A stretch of DNA of 38,644 nt, taken from Jaenimonas drosophilae (lineage: Eukaryota; Euglenozoa; Kinetoplastea; Trypanosomatida; Trypanosomatidae). The notes under the pieces were generated by a model, which saw only the letters and a program-made list of their open reading frames with translations, made no database searches and had not been told where the DNA came from. Positions 26,761 through 34,635 of this stretch are shown here, in pieces; position 1 is the stretch's first letter; every line of letters begins with the position of its first letter. The translations under genes and the position numbers were made by a program. The DNA is taken from the NCBI GenBank assembly GCA_030849065.1, contig JASAON010001486.1:1-38644 (forward strand), written 5' to 3'.

Positions 26761-28548
26761 ATGGCTCCACAAAGTTCAACGGCACGGCCGCCAAGGTACA
26801 AAACCAATCCTCTTCCTCTGCGGCAAATGATTCCAATGGCCTTCGTGGTGCTCAATGAAACACTCTCGGGAGCAATGCTGCTTCCCTTCGTTGGACTTCT
26901 TGTTGCCCACTTGCAGGGTAAACCCCCGGATGAGGCTGGCTATCTCTCCGGTGTTCTGGTCGGTGTGTTTATGCTTGGCCAAGTAGCGAGTGCACGCACG
27001 TGGGGTTGGATTAGTGATCAATATGGTCGAAGGTTTCCACTCATCAGTGGCCTCTTTACCAGTGGGATCATGATGCTTTGCTTTGGCCTAAGCACAAGTG
27101 TCTGGCAGTGTGCCCTTGCTCGCTTCTTTCAGGGGCTGTTTAATGGCAACATTTTGGTAGCAAAGACAATGATGGCAGACATCACGGATAAATCTAATGA
27201 GGCAAAGGGTTTCGCCTTTATTAGCCTCTGCAATGGCATGGGCTTTTTGATTGGACCAGCTCTCGGTGGTCTGCTCTATGACCCAGCTCACTCTAGCCTG
27301 TTGACGTGGATGCATTTCAGCGAAGACGGTATGTTTGGAAGACATCCTGCTCTACTTCCAAGCTTGTTGATCTTCTTCTACACAACAGTTGGTATGACGG
27401 TGTGCACCTTGTTTGTTCAGGAATCTAATCCAAAGGCCAAACCGCTTCCGTCCATTGTTCGCTACGTCTACCCATGTCTCTGGGTTGAGTCTAAGCAGTT
27501 TGTGCATCCACCCTTGATTGAGATCATGGATGATTCGTTTGCGGCCGCTGCGGAGGATGCCAACAATAACATTAATGCGAGCTTCGTGGAGGCGTTTGCT
27601 TCACCAACCATCATGGAAGACATGAGACGATTTGATTCTCTGACTATCAATGATGAGCTCCCCTTGGATGAAGGGATCGTGGTGGATAGACATGAGCGTC
27701 CATCAGCCGAAGTCTTCATCCATGGATGTCCCACGGAGGCATGTGCTGGATGCACCGCTGTTCTTGTGGATGGGGAAGCAACAAAAAAAGAATCCACACC
27801 AAATGATGCTGGGGCACCCAATGATGGTGATGTAGTTGTGGAGTCGTCCAACGCAGAGCAGCACACTGATGAGCCTGAAGTGAAACGTTTCGGGTACAAG
27901 GAAGCCTTTCAACGGCCATATACACGCTTCATGCTAGTTCAGTACATGATTCTCTCCGGGGCAGACATGACAATTCGTGAGTGCTTCCCATTGTGGGCGA
28001 TTTCATCTATTGACGTAGGTGGTCTGGATTTTCAATCTGAATCACTGGGTATACTACTCTTGGCTAACAGCCTACCCTGTTTTGCAGCCAACTACTTCTT
28101 CTCTAAGGCGTACAAGAAGTATGACAATAAGATGGGCCTATTTCGCCTTGGAGTTCTCTTTGGGGGCGTCATAGTTGCCTTTGTGAGTCTCACCTCATAT
28201 TTGCCACATGGTATGTTTGTGTACTTGCTGGTAGCGGCAATGACTTCATCCTCGAAGTTTTTCATGTGCTGGTGCTACAGCTTAAATACAATGCTCACTG
28301 CTCGCTCTGCACCAAAAGGTCATGTGGGATCTATCATGGGCATAAACCAATCCTGTGGAGCACTTACCCGTGGCATTGTTCCTTTTGTTGCGGCCCCCAT
28401 CTACGCTTGGTCCATCTCAGGGGACCACATCTTTCCCTTCAACCACGTTCTCGTGTTTTTCCTCTCAGCCATCGCATACGCGTTTTGCTGGTGGAGATCC
28501 TTCAGTATTCGTACCAACTTGGATGGAAAGCTGGAAATGGTGGCGTGA
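26761..28548 (+). CDS. MFS transporter 3 of the array
   Basis: 595 residues and 12 predicted helices. A basic N-terminus with NPLPLRQ precedes TM1. Motif A, WGWISDQYGRRFP near residue 82, lies inside the stretch shared with member 2. From TM4 onward it resembles member 4 more (MADITDKSNEAKGF, QESNPKAKPLP), so the gene is a mosaic. The loop between TM6 and TM7 is about 156 residues, strongly acidic with Ala/Asn stretches, and ends KRFGYKEAFQRPYTRFML. The C-terminus ends RTNLDGKLEMVA, a form also seen in members 4 and 5. Substrate unknown; resemblance is to ZIFL/DHA1-type MFS carriers. Confidence 0.88.
   Translation: MAPQSSTARPPRYKTNPLPLRQMIPMAFVVLNETLSGAMLLPFVGLLVAHLQGKPPDEAGYLSGVLVGVFMLGQVASARTWGWISDQYGRRFPLISGLFTSGIMMLCFGLSTSVWQCALARFFQGLFNGNILVAKTMMADITDKSNEAKGFAFISLCNGMGFLIGPALGGLLYDPAHSSLLTWMHFSEDGMFGRHPALLPSLLIFFYTTVGMTVCTLFVQESNPKAKPLPSIVRYVYPCLWVESKQFVHPPLIEIMDDSFAAAAEDANNNINASFVEAFASPTIMEDMRRFDSLTINDELPLDEGIVVDRHERPSAEVFIHGCPTEACAGCTAVLVDGEATKKESTPNDAGAPNDGDVVVESSNAEQHTDEPEVKRFGYKEAFQRPYTRFMLVQYMILSGADMTIRECFPLWAISSIDVGGLDFQSESLGILLLANSLPCFAANYFFSKAYKKYDNKMGLFRLGVLFGGVIVAFVSLTSYLPHGMFVYLLVAAMTSSSKFFMCWCYSLNTMLTARSAPKGHVGSIMGINQSCGALTRGIVPFVAAPIYAWSISGDHIFPFNHVLVFFLSAIAYAFCWWRSFSIRTNLDGKLEMVA
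26875..27150 (+). repeat. Near-identical block shared by MFS 2 and MFS 3 (copy 2)
   Basis: Partner of 25058-25333. It covers TM1 to the start of TM4. The next bases encode the same protein motif in both genes (NGNVLVAK against NGNILVAK) but differ at several third positions, marking the right-hand edge. Confidence 0.88.
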
Positions 28549-28966
28549 ATGCAAACACAACGTCTCCGCACGCCACAACTTCTCCAGTTTTTCAGTGTAG
28601 GAAGATTGAAGTTGTTTATTTTTTTCCAATGAAGCTGGTAGTGCAGATATTCCTGAATAGCCAGCCTTTGGTACATTGTCATCCTACTGCTGTTAACGAT
28701 GTTCTGCATACTTCGGTAAGTTGTTTGCATGTGTTGTGGGCACAGCAGATTCTACTGCGATGGTGATGTGAGGTTCCCGTCTTTTGTTGTGTGTGAACGT
28801 GCGACTCTAGTGAGTTGCCTTGACGGGTTTCCGTATGTTGATGTTACTTGAGCCTTGAAATACATATAAGGTGTAGTGTGTATGCGCTCAAGTTGTGTGC
28901 ATGCATCCTTTCACATTCCACTCGGTTTATGTGTTGTAGGAAGCGCTCATCGTGCCTACAGAAGCA
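28549..28966 (+). other. Intergenic region between MFS 3 and MFS 4
   Basis: 418 bases, the longest gap in the window. It presumably holds the MFS 3 3' UTR, with a T-rich patch at about 28612-28627, and the leader of MFS 4. No protein-like open frame, RNA gene or repeat was recognised. Confidence 0.5.
28906..28939 (+). promoter_or_regulatory. Polypyrimidine-rich segment and trans-splice acceptor for MFS 4
   Basis: A moderately T/C-rich stretch ends in TAG with AG at 28938-28939, giving a 27-base leader. A second CAG lies at 28959-28961, at the same distance before the ATG as in MFS 5. Confidence 0.5.
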
Positions 28967-30790
28967 ATGTCCTCTTCCCCAACCACAGTGAATAAGCCCT
29001 CCACAGATGCGGCTGTGACTGTGCAGCCAAAGGCAAAGGCAACCCCACTTCCCATGGAGCAGCTGGTACCCATGGCATTTGTACTTCTTAGTGAGATGCT
29101 CTCCATCAGCATGTTGCTGCCATACGTGGGGCTCCTCGTGGCTGATTTGCAAGGGTTCTCTGTGGACGAGGCAGGCTACCTGTCTGGCATGCTTGTTGGT
29201 GTATTCATGCTTGGCCAGGTGTCAAGTGCGAAGACGTGGGGTTGGGTGAGTGACCAGTACGGCCGTCGTCCCCCACTCATCATTGGTCTCTTCATGGGTG
29301 GATTGATGATGCTGTTCTTTGGCCTCAGCGGCAGTGTGTGGCTGTGTGCCTTGTTCCGTTTTATTCACGGCCTCTGCAATGGTAACGTACTTGTGGCCAA
29401 AACCATGATGGCAGACATCACGGATAAGTCGAATGAAGCGAGGGGCTTCTCCTTTGTTTCTCTTTGTTACGGAATGGGCTTGTTGGTTGGGCCTGGTCTT
29501 GGTGGAATTCTCTACGACCCCGCCAACTCCAGTGCGATGTCATGGGCAGGAATTAGCAAGACTGGAATCTTTGCAAGACATCCGGCACTTCTCCCGAGTT
29601 TGGTATTATTTCTGTACTCGCTTGTGGGTGTAACAGTCTGCGTTTTTTGTGTGAAGGAGACGAATCCGAAAGCGAAGCCTCTTCCTTCGTGGGTACGTTC
29701 TTTTGTGCCGTGCTTTTGGCGTGAAGCGGAACAGTTTGTGAAGCAATCAGCTGTGGTGGAGGCTGTGGAAACCAATGCTGAGAGTGGCAAGCTTGATGAT
29801 TCTGTCGCTGCAGGAGGATTAGAGACGTTAGATTTACAAGAAGAGGAGCAGGGGGATACTTTCCCGGTAGGAGTCCTTGGGTTACATTCTCCTGTACTTT
29901 GCGAAGATGTCCGTTCCTATGATCACTTGTGTCTAGAACGAATGCATGAGAACGATTCACTCCATAGCCCTCCGTCCCAAAGCGAAGTATGTGACAATAA
30001 GGATGAACGAGTACAACAGCAAGAAGTCAGATGCGGGGATAGCAGTCCCCGTGAAGTGGCTAACGAAAGCGGTGTTGTAGTTGTGGTTGAGTCATCTCAA
30101 GGAGATGGACAAGAGGAAGTGAAAAAGTTTGGTTATCGCCAAGCTTTTGAGCGGCCTGTGACTCGCTTTATGCTCATCATGTATATGATTGTTTGTGGGT
30201 CTGATATGATTGTGAGTGAGGTATTTCCACTTTGGGCAATTGCTTCAACGAATGCCGGCGGCCTTGGGTTCGATGCGGATTGGGTGGGAGTGATCTTATT
30301 GCTGAATTGTATTCCTTGTGTGAGTGCCAACCTGCTATTTCCAAAGGCCTCTGGGAGATACAAGGATAAGATGGCCTTTTTTCGTATGTCTATTGGCATT
30401 GCTGCGGCCTCAGTGTTTGCCATGGCAGTTGCTCCCTATGCCCCAGTTCCCCAGTCAATGTTCTACGTCCTCGTGATTACCACATTTTCTATCCGCCAGT
30501 TCTGCTGCTCATGGTGCTACGCCTTGGTGACGATGCTCACGGCACGATCCGCCCCACCCGGGCACACAGGGGCCATCATGGGCATCAATCAATCCTGTGG
30601 TTCAATTACTCGTGTTATTGTTCCGTTCATTGCTGCGCCACTCTTTGCGTGGTCCATTTCGTCACCGCACATTTTCCCCCTCAATTATGCTCTCGTCTTT
30701 ATCCTCTCTGGTGCCTTGTTTTCTTTTGGATGCTGGCGGACGACGAGCATCCGTACAACTGCCGATGGCAAACTGGAGCTAGTGGGATGA
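28967..30790 (+). CDS. MFS transporter 4 of the array
   Basis: 607 residues. The N-terminal tail is Ser/Thr-rich and ends KATPLPMEQLVPM before TM1. Motif A is WGWVSDQYGRRPP near residue 92. KETNPKAKPLPSWV closes TM6. The loop to TM7 is about 156 residues: its first part (FVKQSAVVEAVETN) is shared with member 5, then the two diverge completely, and they converge again at GQEEVKKFGYRQAF. The C-terminus ends TTADGKLELVG. Bases 29091-29421 and 30260-30347 are almost or fully identical to member 5. The frame is open five codons upstream through a GTG, but the ATG at 28967 matches the MFS 5 start MSSS. Substrate unknown. Confidence 0.89.
   Translation: MSSSPTTVNKPSTDAAVTVQPKAKATPLPMEQLVPMAFVLLSEMLSISMLLPYVGLLVADLQGFSVDEAGYLSGMLVGVFMLGQVSSAKTWGWVSDQYGRRPPLIIGLFMGGLMMLFFGLSGSVWLCALFRFIHGLCNGNVLVAKTMMADITDKSNEARGFSFVSLCYGMGLLVGPGLGGILYDPANSSAMSWAGISKTGIFARHPALLPSLVLFLYSLVGVTVCVFCVKETNPKAKPLPSWVRSFVPCFWREAEQFVKQSAVVEAVETNAESGKLDDSVAAGGLETLDLQEEEQGDTFPVGVLGLHSPVLCEDVRSYDHLCLERMHENDSLHSPPSQSEVCDNKDERVQQQEVRCGDSSPREVANESGVVVVVESSQGDGQEEVKKFGYRQAFERPVTRFMLIMYMIVCGSDMIVSEVFPLWAIASTNAGGLGFDADWVGVILLLNCIPCVSANLLFPKASGRYKDKMAFFRMSIGIAAASVFAMAVAPYAPVPQSMFYVLVITTFSIRQFCCSWCYALVTMLTARSAPPGHTGAIMGINQSCGSITRVIVPFIAAPLFAWSISSPHIFPLNYALVFILSGALFSFGCWRTTSIRTTADGKLELVG
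29091..29421 (+). repeat. Near-identical block shared by MFS 4 and MFS 5 (copy 1)
   Basis: These 331 bases match 31149-31479 at offset 2058 with one visible mismatch (C/T near 29293). Just upstream, about five differences occur within 17 bases; downstream, differences resume at 29422. Confidence 0.88.
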
Positions 30791-30967
30791 GTTGATCACG
30801 GTGAATTCTTCTGCTACTGCAGAACGAGCATGTTGTGTGTTCGTGTGTTGTATTGGCTTTACTCTAGTGTTGCTGCTCTATTATTTTTCAGCCTTTCCTT
30901 GATCAACGATATTTGGTCCGTTGCAACGGCAGTTGAAAGTTTCCTGTGATTGTGTGTCGGTGCTCAA

Positions 30968-31022
30968 CATTCTCTGATGTTCTTGATTTACTCTTGATAG
31001 CACCCAGCACTAAATGCTACAG
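30968..31022 (+). promoter_or_regulatory. Candidate trans-splice acceptors for MFS 5
   Basis: A T-rich segment is followed by AG at 30999-31000 and again at 31021-31022. The first would include an out-of-frame ATG at 31014; the second would leave only five bases before the ATG at 31028. Confidence 0.4.
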
Positions 31023-31027
31023 AAGCA

Positions 31028-32770
31028 ATGTCCTCCTCTGCAGACAAGGCCAATGGATCCAGTACAGATGCAGCTGTGACGCAGCCAAAGGCAAAGGCAA
31101 CCCCACTTCCCATGGAGCAGCTGGTACCCATGACATTTGTGCTGCTCGGTGAGATGCTCTCCATCAGCATGTTGCTGCCATACGTGGGGCTCCTCGTGGC
31201 TGATTTGCAAGGGTTCTCTGTGGACGAGGCAGGCTACCTGTCTGGCATGCTTGTTGGTGTATTCATGCTTGGCCAGGTGTCAAGTGCGAAGACGTGGGGT
31301 TGGGTGAGTGACCAGTACGGCCGTCGTCCCCCACTCATCATTGGTCTCTTTATGGGTGGATTGATGATGCTGTTCTTTGGCCTCAGCGGCAGTGTGTGGC
31401 TGTGTGCCTTGTTCCGTTTTATTCACGGCCTCTGCAATGGTAACGTACTTGTGGCCAAAACCATGATGGCAGACATCACAGATAAGTCGAATGAAGCAAA
31501 GGGCTTTTCTTTTGTGACGCTCTGCTACGGTGTGGGACTTCTCCTGGGTCCTGGTCTTGGTGGATTGCTCTACGACCCCGCCAACTCCAGTGCGATGTCA
31601 TGGGCAGGATTTAGCAAGACTGGTATTTTTGCGGAACGTCCAGCACTCCTGCCAAGTTTGCTTCTATTCGTTTACTCTATCATTGGCGCCATGGTCTGCG
31701 TTTTTTATGTGAAGGAGACGAATCCGAAAGCGAAGCCTCTTCCTTCGTGGGTAAGCCCTTTTGTTCCGTGCTTTTGGCGTGAAGCTGAGCAGTTTGTGAA
31801 GCAATCAGCTGTGGTGGAGGCTGTGGAAACGAATCTTGAGAGCTCCAAACACAGTGAAGAGAAACATGACGAGCGTGAAAACCCCAGTGTTGAAATTTCA
31901 TCTCCCGCTCCCGGAGTTGGATCTCCTCTACAGAACGAAGATAAGCGTTCCCGTGAGGACTTGCAACAGCTTCAGAAGAGCGGATCATCGCATTCTTCTT
32001 CGCTGCACAGAGAACTGCCTCAAGATGCTGATGAGCGAGTCCACGATGACGAAGGAGAAGTGGTTGTGGTGGAAGCAACTCAAGAAGCTGGACAAGAGGA
32101 AGTGAAAAAGTTTGGTTATCGCCAAGCATTTCAGCGGCCCGTGACTCGCTTTATGCTCATCATGTATATGCTTGTTTGTGCATCTGACATGATTGTTAAT
32201 GAAGTTTTTCCACTATGGGCAATTTCTTCACTAAATGCCGGTGGCCTTGGGTTCGATGCGGATTGGGTGGGAGTGATCTTATTGCTGAATTGTATTCCTT
32301 GTGTGAGTGCCAACCTGCTATTTCCAAAGGTATCTGCACGGTATCAGGATAAAATGGCCATGTTCCGCATTTCAATGGGCATCGCTGCAGTTGGTGTTTG
32401 TGCCATGGCCATAACTCCCTACTTTCCAGTACCACGCTGGATGTTTTTAATTCTGCTCATTTCATGCTCGTTCATTCGTCAGTTCTGCTGTTTTTGGTGC
32501 TACGCCTTGGTGACGATGCTCACGGCACGATCTGCTCCGACCGGGCACACAGGAGCCATCATGGGCATCAATCAATCGTGTGGGGCAACAACCCGTGCGG
32601 TTGTTCCATTTATTGCGGCCCCGCTTTTTGCGTGGTCCATTTCGTCACCGCACATTTTCCCCTTCAATTACGCACTCGTTTTTCTCCTCTCTGGCGCCGT
32701 ATTTTCTTTTGGCTGTTGGCGCACAACTCACATACGCACAACTGCTGATGGAAAGCTGGAGCTAGTATGA
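31028..32770 (+). CDS. MFS transporter 5 of the array
   Basis: 580 residues and the closest relative of member 4. It has KATPLPMEQ before TM1, WGWVSDQYGRRPP (motif A) near residue 91, KETNPKAKPLPSWV after TM6 and a TTADGKLELV ending. The TM6-TM7 loop is about 132 residues, rich in Glu, Ser, His and Arg, and shares only its two ends with member 4. TM10-TM12 are similar but not identical to member 4, with several conservative changes (for example PRWMFLILLIS). A local run of 88 identical bases (32243-32330 against 30260-30347) covers TM8. Function: proton-coupled or facilitative small-molecule carrier by family; substrate unknown. Confidence 0.89.
   Translation: MSSSADKANGSSTDAAVTQPKAKATPLPMEQLVPMTFVLLGEMLSISMLLPYVGLLVADLQGFSVDEAGYLSGMLVGVFMLGQVSSAKTWGWVSDQYGRRPPLIIGLFMGGLMMLFFGLSGSVWLCALFRFIHGLCNGNVLVAKTMMADITDKSNEAKGFSFVTLCYGVGLLLGPGLGGLLYDPANSSAMSWAGFSKTGIFAERPALLPSLLLFVYSIIGAMVCVFYVKETNPKAKPLPSWVSPFVPCFWREAEQFVKQSAVVEAVETNLESSKHSEEKHDERENPSVEISSPAPGVGSPLQNEDKRSREDLQQLQKSGSSHSSSLHRELPQDADERVHDDEGEVVVVEATQEAGQEEVKKFGYRQAFQRPVTRFMLIMYMLVCASDMIVNEVFPLWAISSLNAGGLGFDADWVGVILLLNCIPCVSANLLFPKVSARYQDKMAMFRISMGIAAVGVCAMAITPYFPVPRWMFLILLISCSFIRQFCCFWCYALVTMLTARSAPTGHTGAIMGINQSCGATTRAVVPFIAAPLFAWSISSPHIFPFNYALVFLLSGAVFSFGCWRTTHIRTTADGKLELV
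31149..31479 (+). repeat. Near-identical block shared by MFS 4 and MFS 5 (copy 2)
   Basis: Partner of 29091-29421, covering TM1 to the region after TM4. Confidence 0.88.
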
Positions 32771-32952
32771 GGCAGGGTGAAAACATTCTTCCGTAGAAGG
32801 AGAAAAAAAAATTATTCGAAGAGGATGCAGCATCGGTCATATCTGCAGCGGGTAAAGGGTTCAATATAAACAGCAGCCTTCGAATGTCTAGATTTCATCA
32901 AAATAATCNTTCTTCTTGAGAGAATAACATGGTATCGTGGCCTTTGAGCGAT

Positions 32953-33002
32953 ATAATCCTCAACTGTTCTTTCGCGAATAATCCTCAACTGTTCTTTCGC
33001 GA
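32953..33002 (+). repeat. Tandem duplication of a 25-base unit
   Basis: Two perfect head-to-tail copies at 32953-32977 and 32978-33002. The unit starts ATAATCCTC and ends TTCGCGA. Only two copies, with no coding role. Confidence 0.9.
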
Positions 33003-33041
33003 AGAACGTTAACGTTGTTGTTGCAGTTGTATCTACCACAG

Positions 33042-33077
33042 TTTTCTCTCTCTCTATCTATCTCTGTTCAAATGTAG
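33042..33077 (+). promoter_or_regulatory. Polypyrimidine tract and trans-splice acceptor for the hydrolase
   Basis: A TCTC-rich run at 33042-33068 is followed by TAG with the AG at 33076-33077, giving a 19-base leader before the ATG at 33097. Confidence 0.65.
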
Positions 33078-33096
33078 AGTAGTGTAGTTGAGTGGC

Positions 33097-34341
33097 ATGT
33101 GTTTTCATCCATCGATGGTGGTGGCTGTGGCGCTGCAGGGAGCTATTCAATGGGTTGATCTTCACAAACTTCCATTCCTTGGCCAGTTTCTGTGGCCGTC
33201 GGCCGGAGTGGCGGTGACATCGGCAGTTCTTGGATCATCGGCTCCTGTGCTCTTTGGTGTTCTTTTTCTTGCGCAATCACTTCTCACCTACCGACTCTTC
33301 CAACACTTGAACTCCGTTGAATCGCCACAGACCTTTACTTCAGCCACTTTTGTCTTTCGTTCCGTCTATCTTCCCACACTCAGCATGATTGTTGGTGCAA
33401 TTGTTGGCCGAATGCTGCTTCATGAATCGTCATGGTACCTCTCGACGCCAGTCTATGTACTCCAGCTAATTGGACTCCTCCGTGGTGTTGTGCTTCGTGC
33501 TTGCTATCCTGCGTCAGTTATTCAAGTGGCTGAGCCGCAGGCAAACCGTGAGCAGGAATACGAGGCTGCCCGACGCAGAATTGTGTCAGAGGAAAAGTCC
33601 ATTCAACGCAATCAAATCAAAGAACCAACATCAGGATTTCTGTTGGATTCGGCTGTAGTAAAGTTGGCCTATGAATCCCGTCGATGGCTTCTGTACATTG
33701 GCGGAAATGCGGAGTTTATGGAACGAACCGTGATTGATGCACGCATCCTCGGAGATCGCCTTAAGGCCAACGTGATTGTGTTTAATCCTCGTGGTGTCGG
33801 CCGAAGTGAGGGCTGCGTCATTGACCTTCAGGATCTCGTGGAGGATGCGAAGGCGGTAGCAGAGCACTACATGAAACATGAAAACATCCAACCATCTTTT
33901 CTCCTCCTCATGGGCCACAGCATTGGAGGCGGTGTGGTGGCCCAGCTGGCCCAACACCACTTCCCAGAGTCACCCATTGTGCTTGATCGCACCTTCTCAT
34001 GCTTGGCAGATGCCGCCGTGTCCTTCTCACCGCTGACGCCAGAGGCTACCGTGTGGCTCATTCCCCACTGCGTCGGGAACGTACTGAATAGCTACGCTGT
34101 CTGGAACTCAATCAAAACCCACAAGAAGATGATCATCTACTCCAAGGCAGACGAAATCATAAACTATTCCAGAGCATCGATTGCTCGTTTTGGTTGTTTT
34201 CAAGCTCCCAACGGAGTAGATGCCAACAAGGTATATGAGCTTCGTTCCAAGCCACCAGTAAGCACCCACAATCAGCCCCTCGTTGCCTTTTCTGAGCATA
34301 CAACTATCTTTGCACGCATGACAGAACTCTTCCCTAGTTGA
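33097..34341 (+). CDS. Membrane-anchored alpha/beta hydrolase
   Basis: 414 residues. Residues about 25-150 contain three to four hydrophobic segments (for example GVAVTSAVLGSSAPVLFGVLFL), so the N-terminus is probably membrane-embedded. The C-terminal 220 residues form an alpha/beta hydrolase: LYIGGNAEFMER (first strand and oxyanion region), VIVFNPRGVGRSEG, the nucleophile elbow GHSIGGG with S275, then candidate acid D352 in YSKADEI and His H401 in FSEHTT, a complete triad by position. The substrate (ester, lipid or peptide) cannot be deduced. The NPRGVGRSEG...GHSIGGG pattern recalls the CHLPS/DUF818 hydrolases of intracellular bacteria and eukaryotic ABHD proteins. It interrupts the transporter array; no functional link is demonstrated. 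An alternative ATG lies at 33115. Confidence 0.82.
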   Translation: MCFHPSMVVAVALQGAIQWVDLHKLPFLGQFLWPSAGVAVTSAVLGSSAPVLFGVLFLAQSLLTYRLFQHLNSVESPQTFTSATFVFRSVYLPTLSMIVGAIVGRMLLHESSWYLSTPVYVLQLIGLLRGVVLRACYPASVIQVAEPQANREQEYEAARRRIVSEEKSIQRNQIKEPTSGFLLDSAVVKLAYESRRWLLYIGGNAEFMERTVIDARILGDRLKANVIVFNPRGVGRSEGCVIDLQDLVEDAKAVAEHYMKHENIQPSFLLLMGHSIGGGVVAQLAQHHFPESPIVLDRTFSCLADAAVSFSPLTPEATVWLIPHCVGNVLNSYAVWNSIKTHKKMIIYSKADEIINYSRASIARFGCFQAPNGVDANKVYELRSKPPVSTHNQPLVAFSEHTTIFARMTELFPS

Positions 34342-34534
34342 TGTTTTGCTGCGTCACCCTCCCCCCTTTGTGTCTAAACCTTGCATCCCTCTTCCTCTGT
34401 TGAAAGCCTCGCAATGCTCGTGAAGGGTGAAGAGGCGTTATTCAGCCATCTTCTATATCGCACTGCCACAATTCTGCTGTAACTGCTTACCTTCTTTTAT
34501 GAACTGCGTTCCTCAATCGACTCTGTTGATGGTA

Positions 34535-34593
34535 CTCTCGTCATTTCCTCTTCTCTGTGACTAGCGTTTTCAGTTCTCAAGCTACTTCTTTAG
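34535..34593 (+). promoter_or_regulatory. Polypyrimidine tract and trans-splice acceptors for MFS 6
   Basis: T/C-rich sequence carries AG at 34563-34564 and 34592-34593. No ATG lies between either site and the start at 34636. Confidence 0.5.
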
Positions 34594-34635
34594 CAATTTT
34601 GATTGTTACTGCATTTGAAGCGCTTTTCGATACGC

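Larger units (their letters stand above)
32771..33096 (+). other. Intergenic region between MFS 5 and the hydrolase
   Basis: 326 bases. Contents: an A-rich run near 32804-32812, one undetermined base (N at 32909), a 25-base tandem duplication at 32953-33002, and a CT-rich splice tract from about 33042. No gene recognised. Confidence 0.6.
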
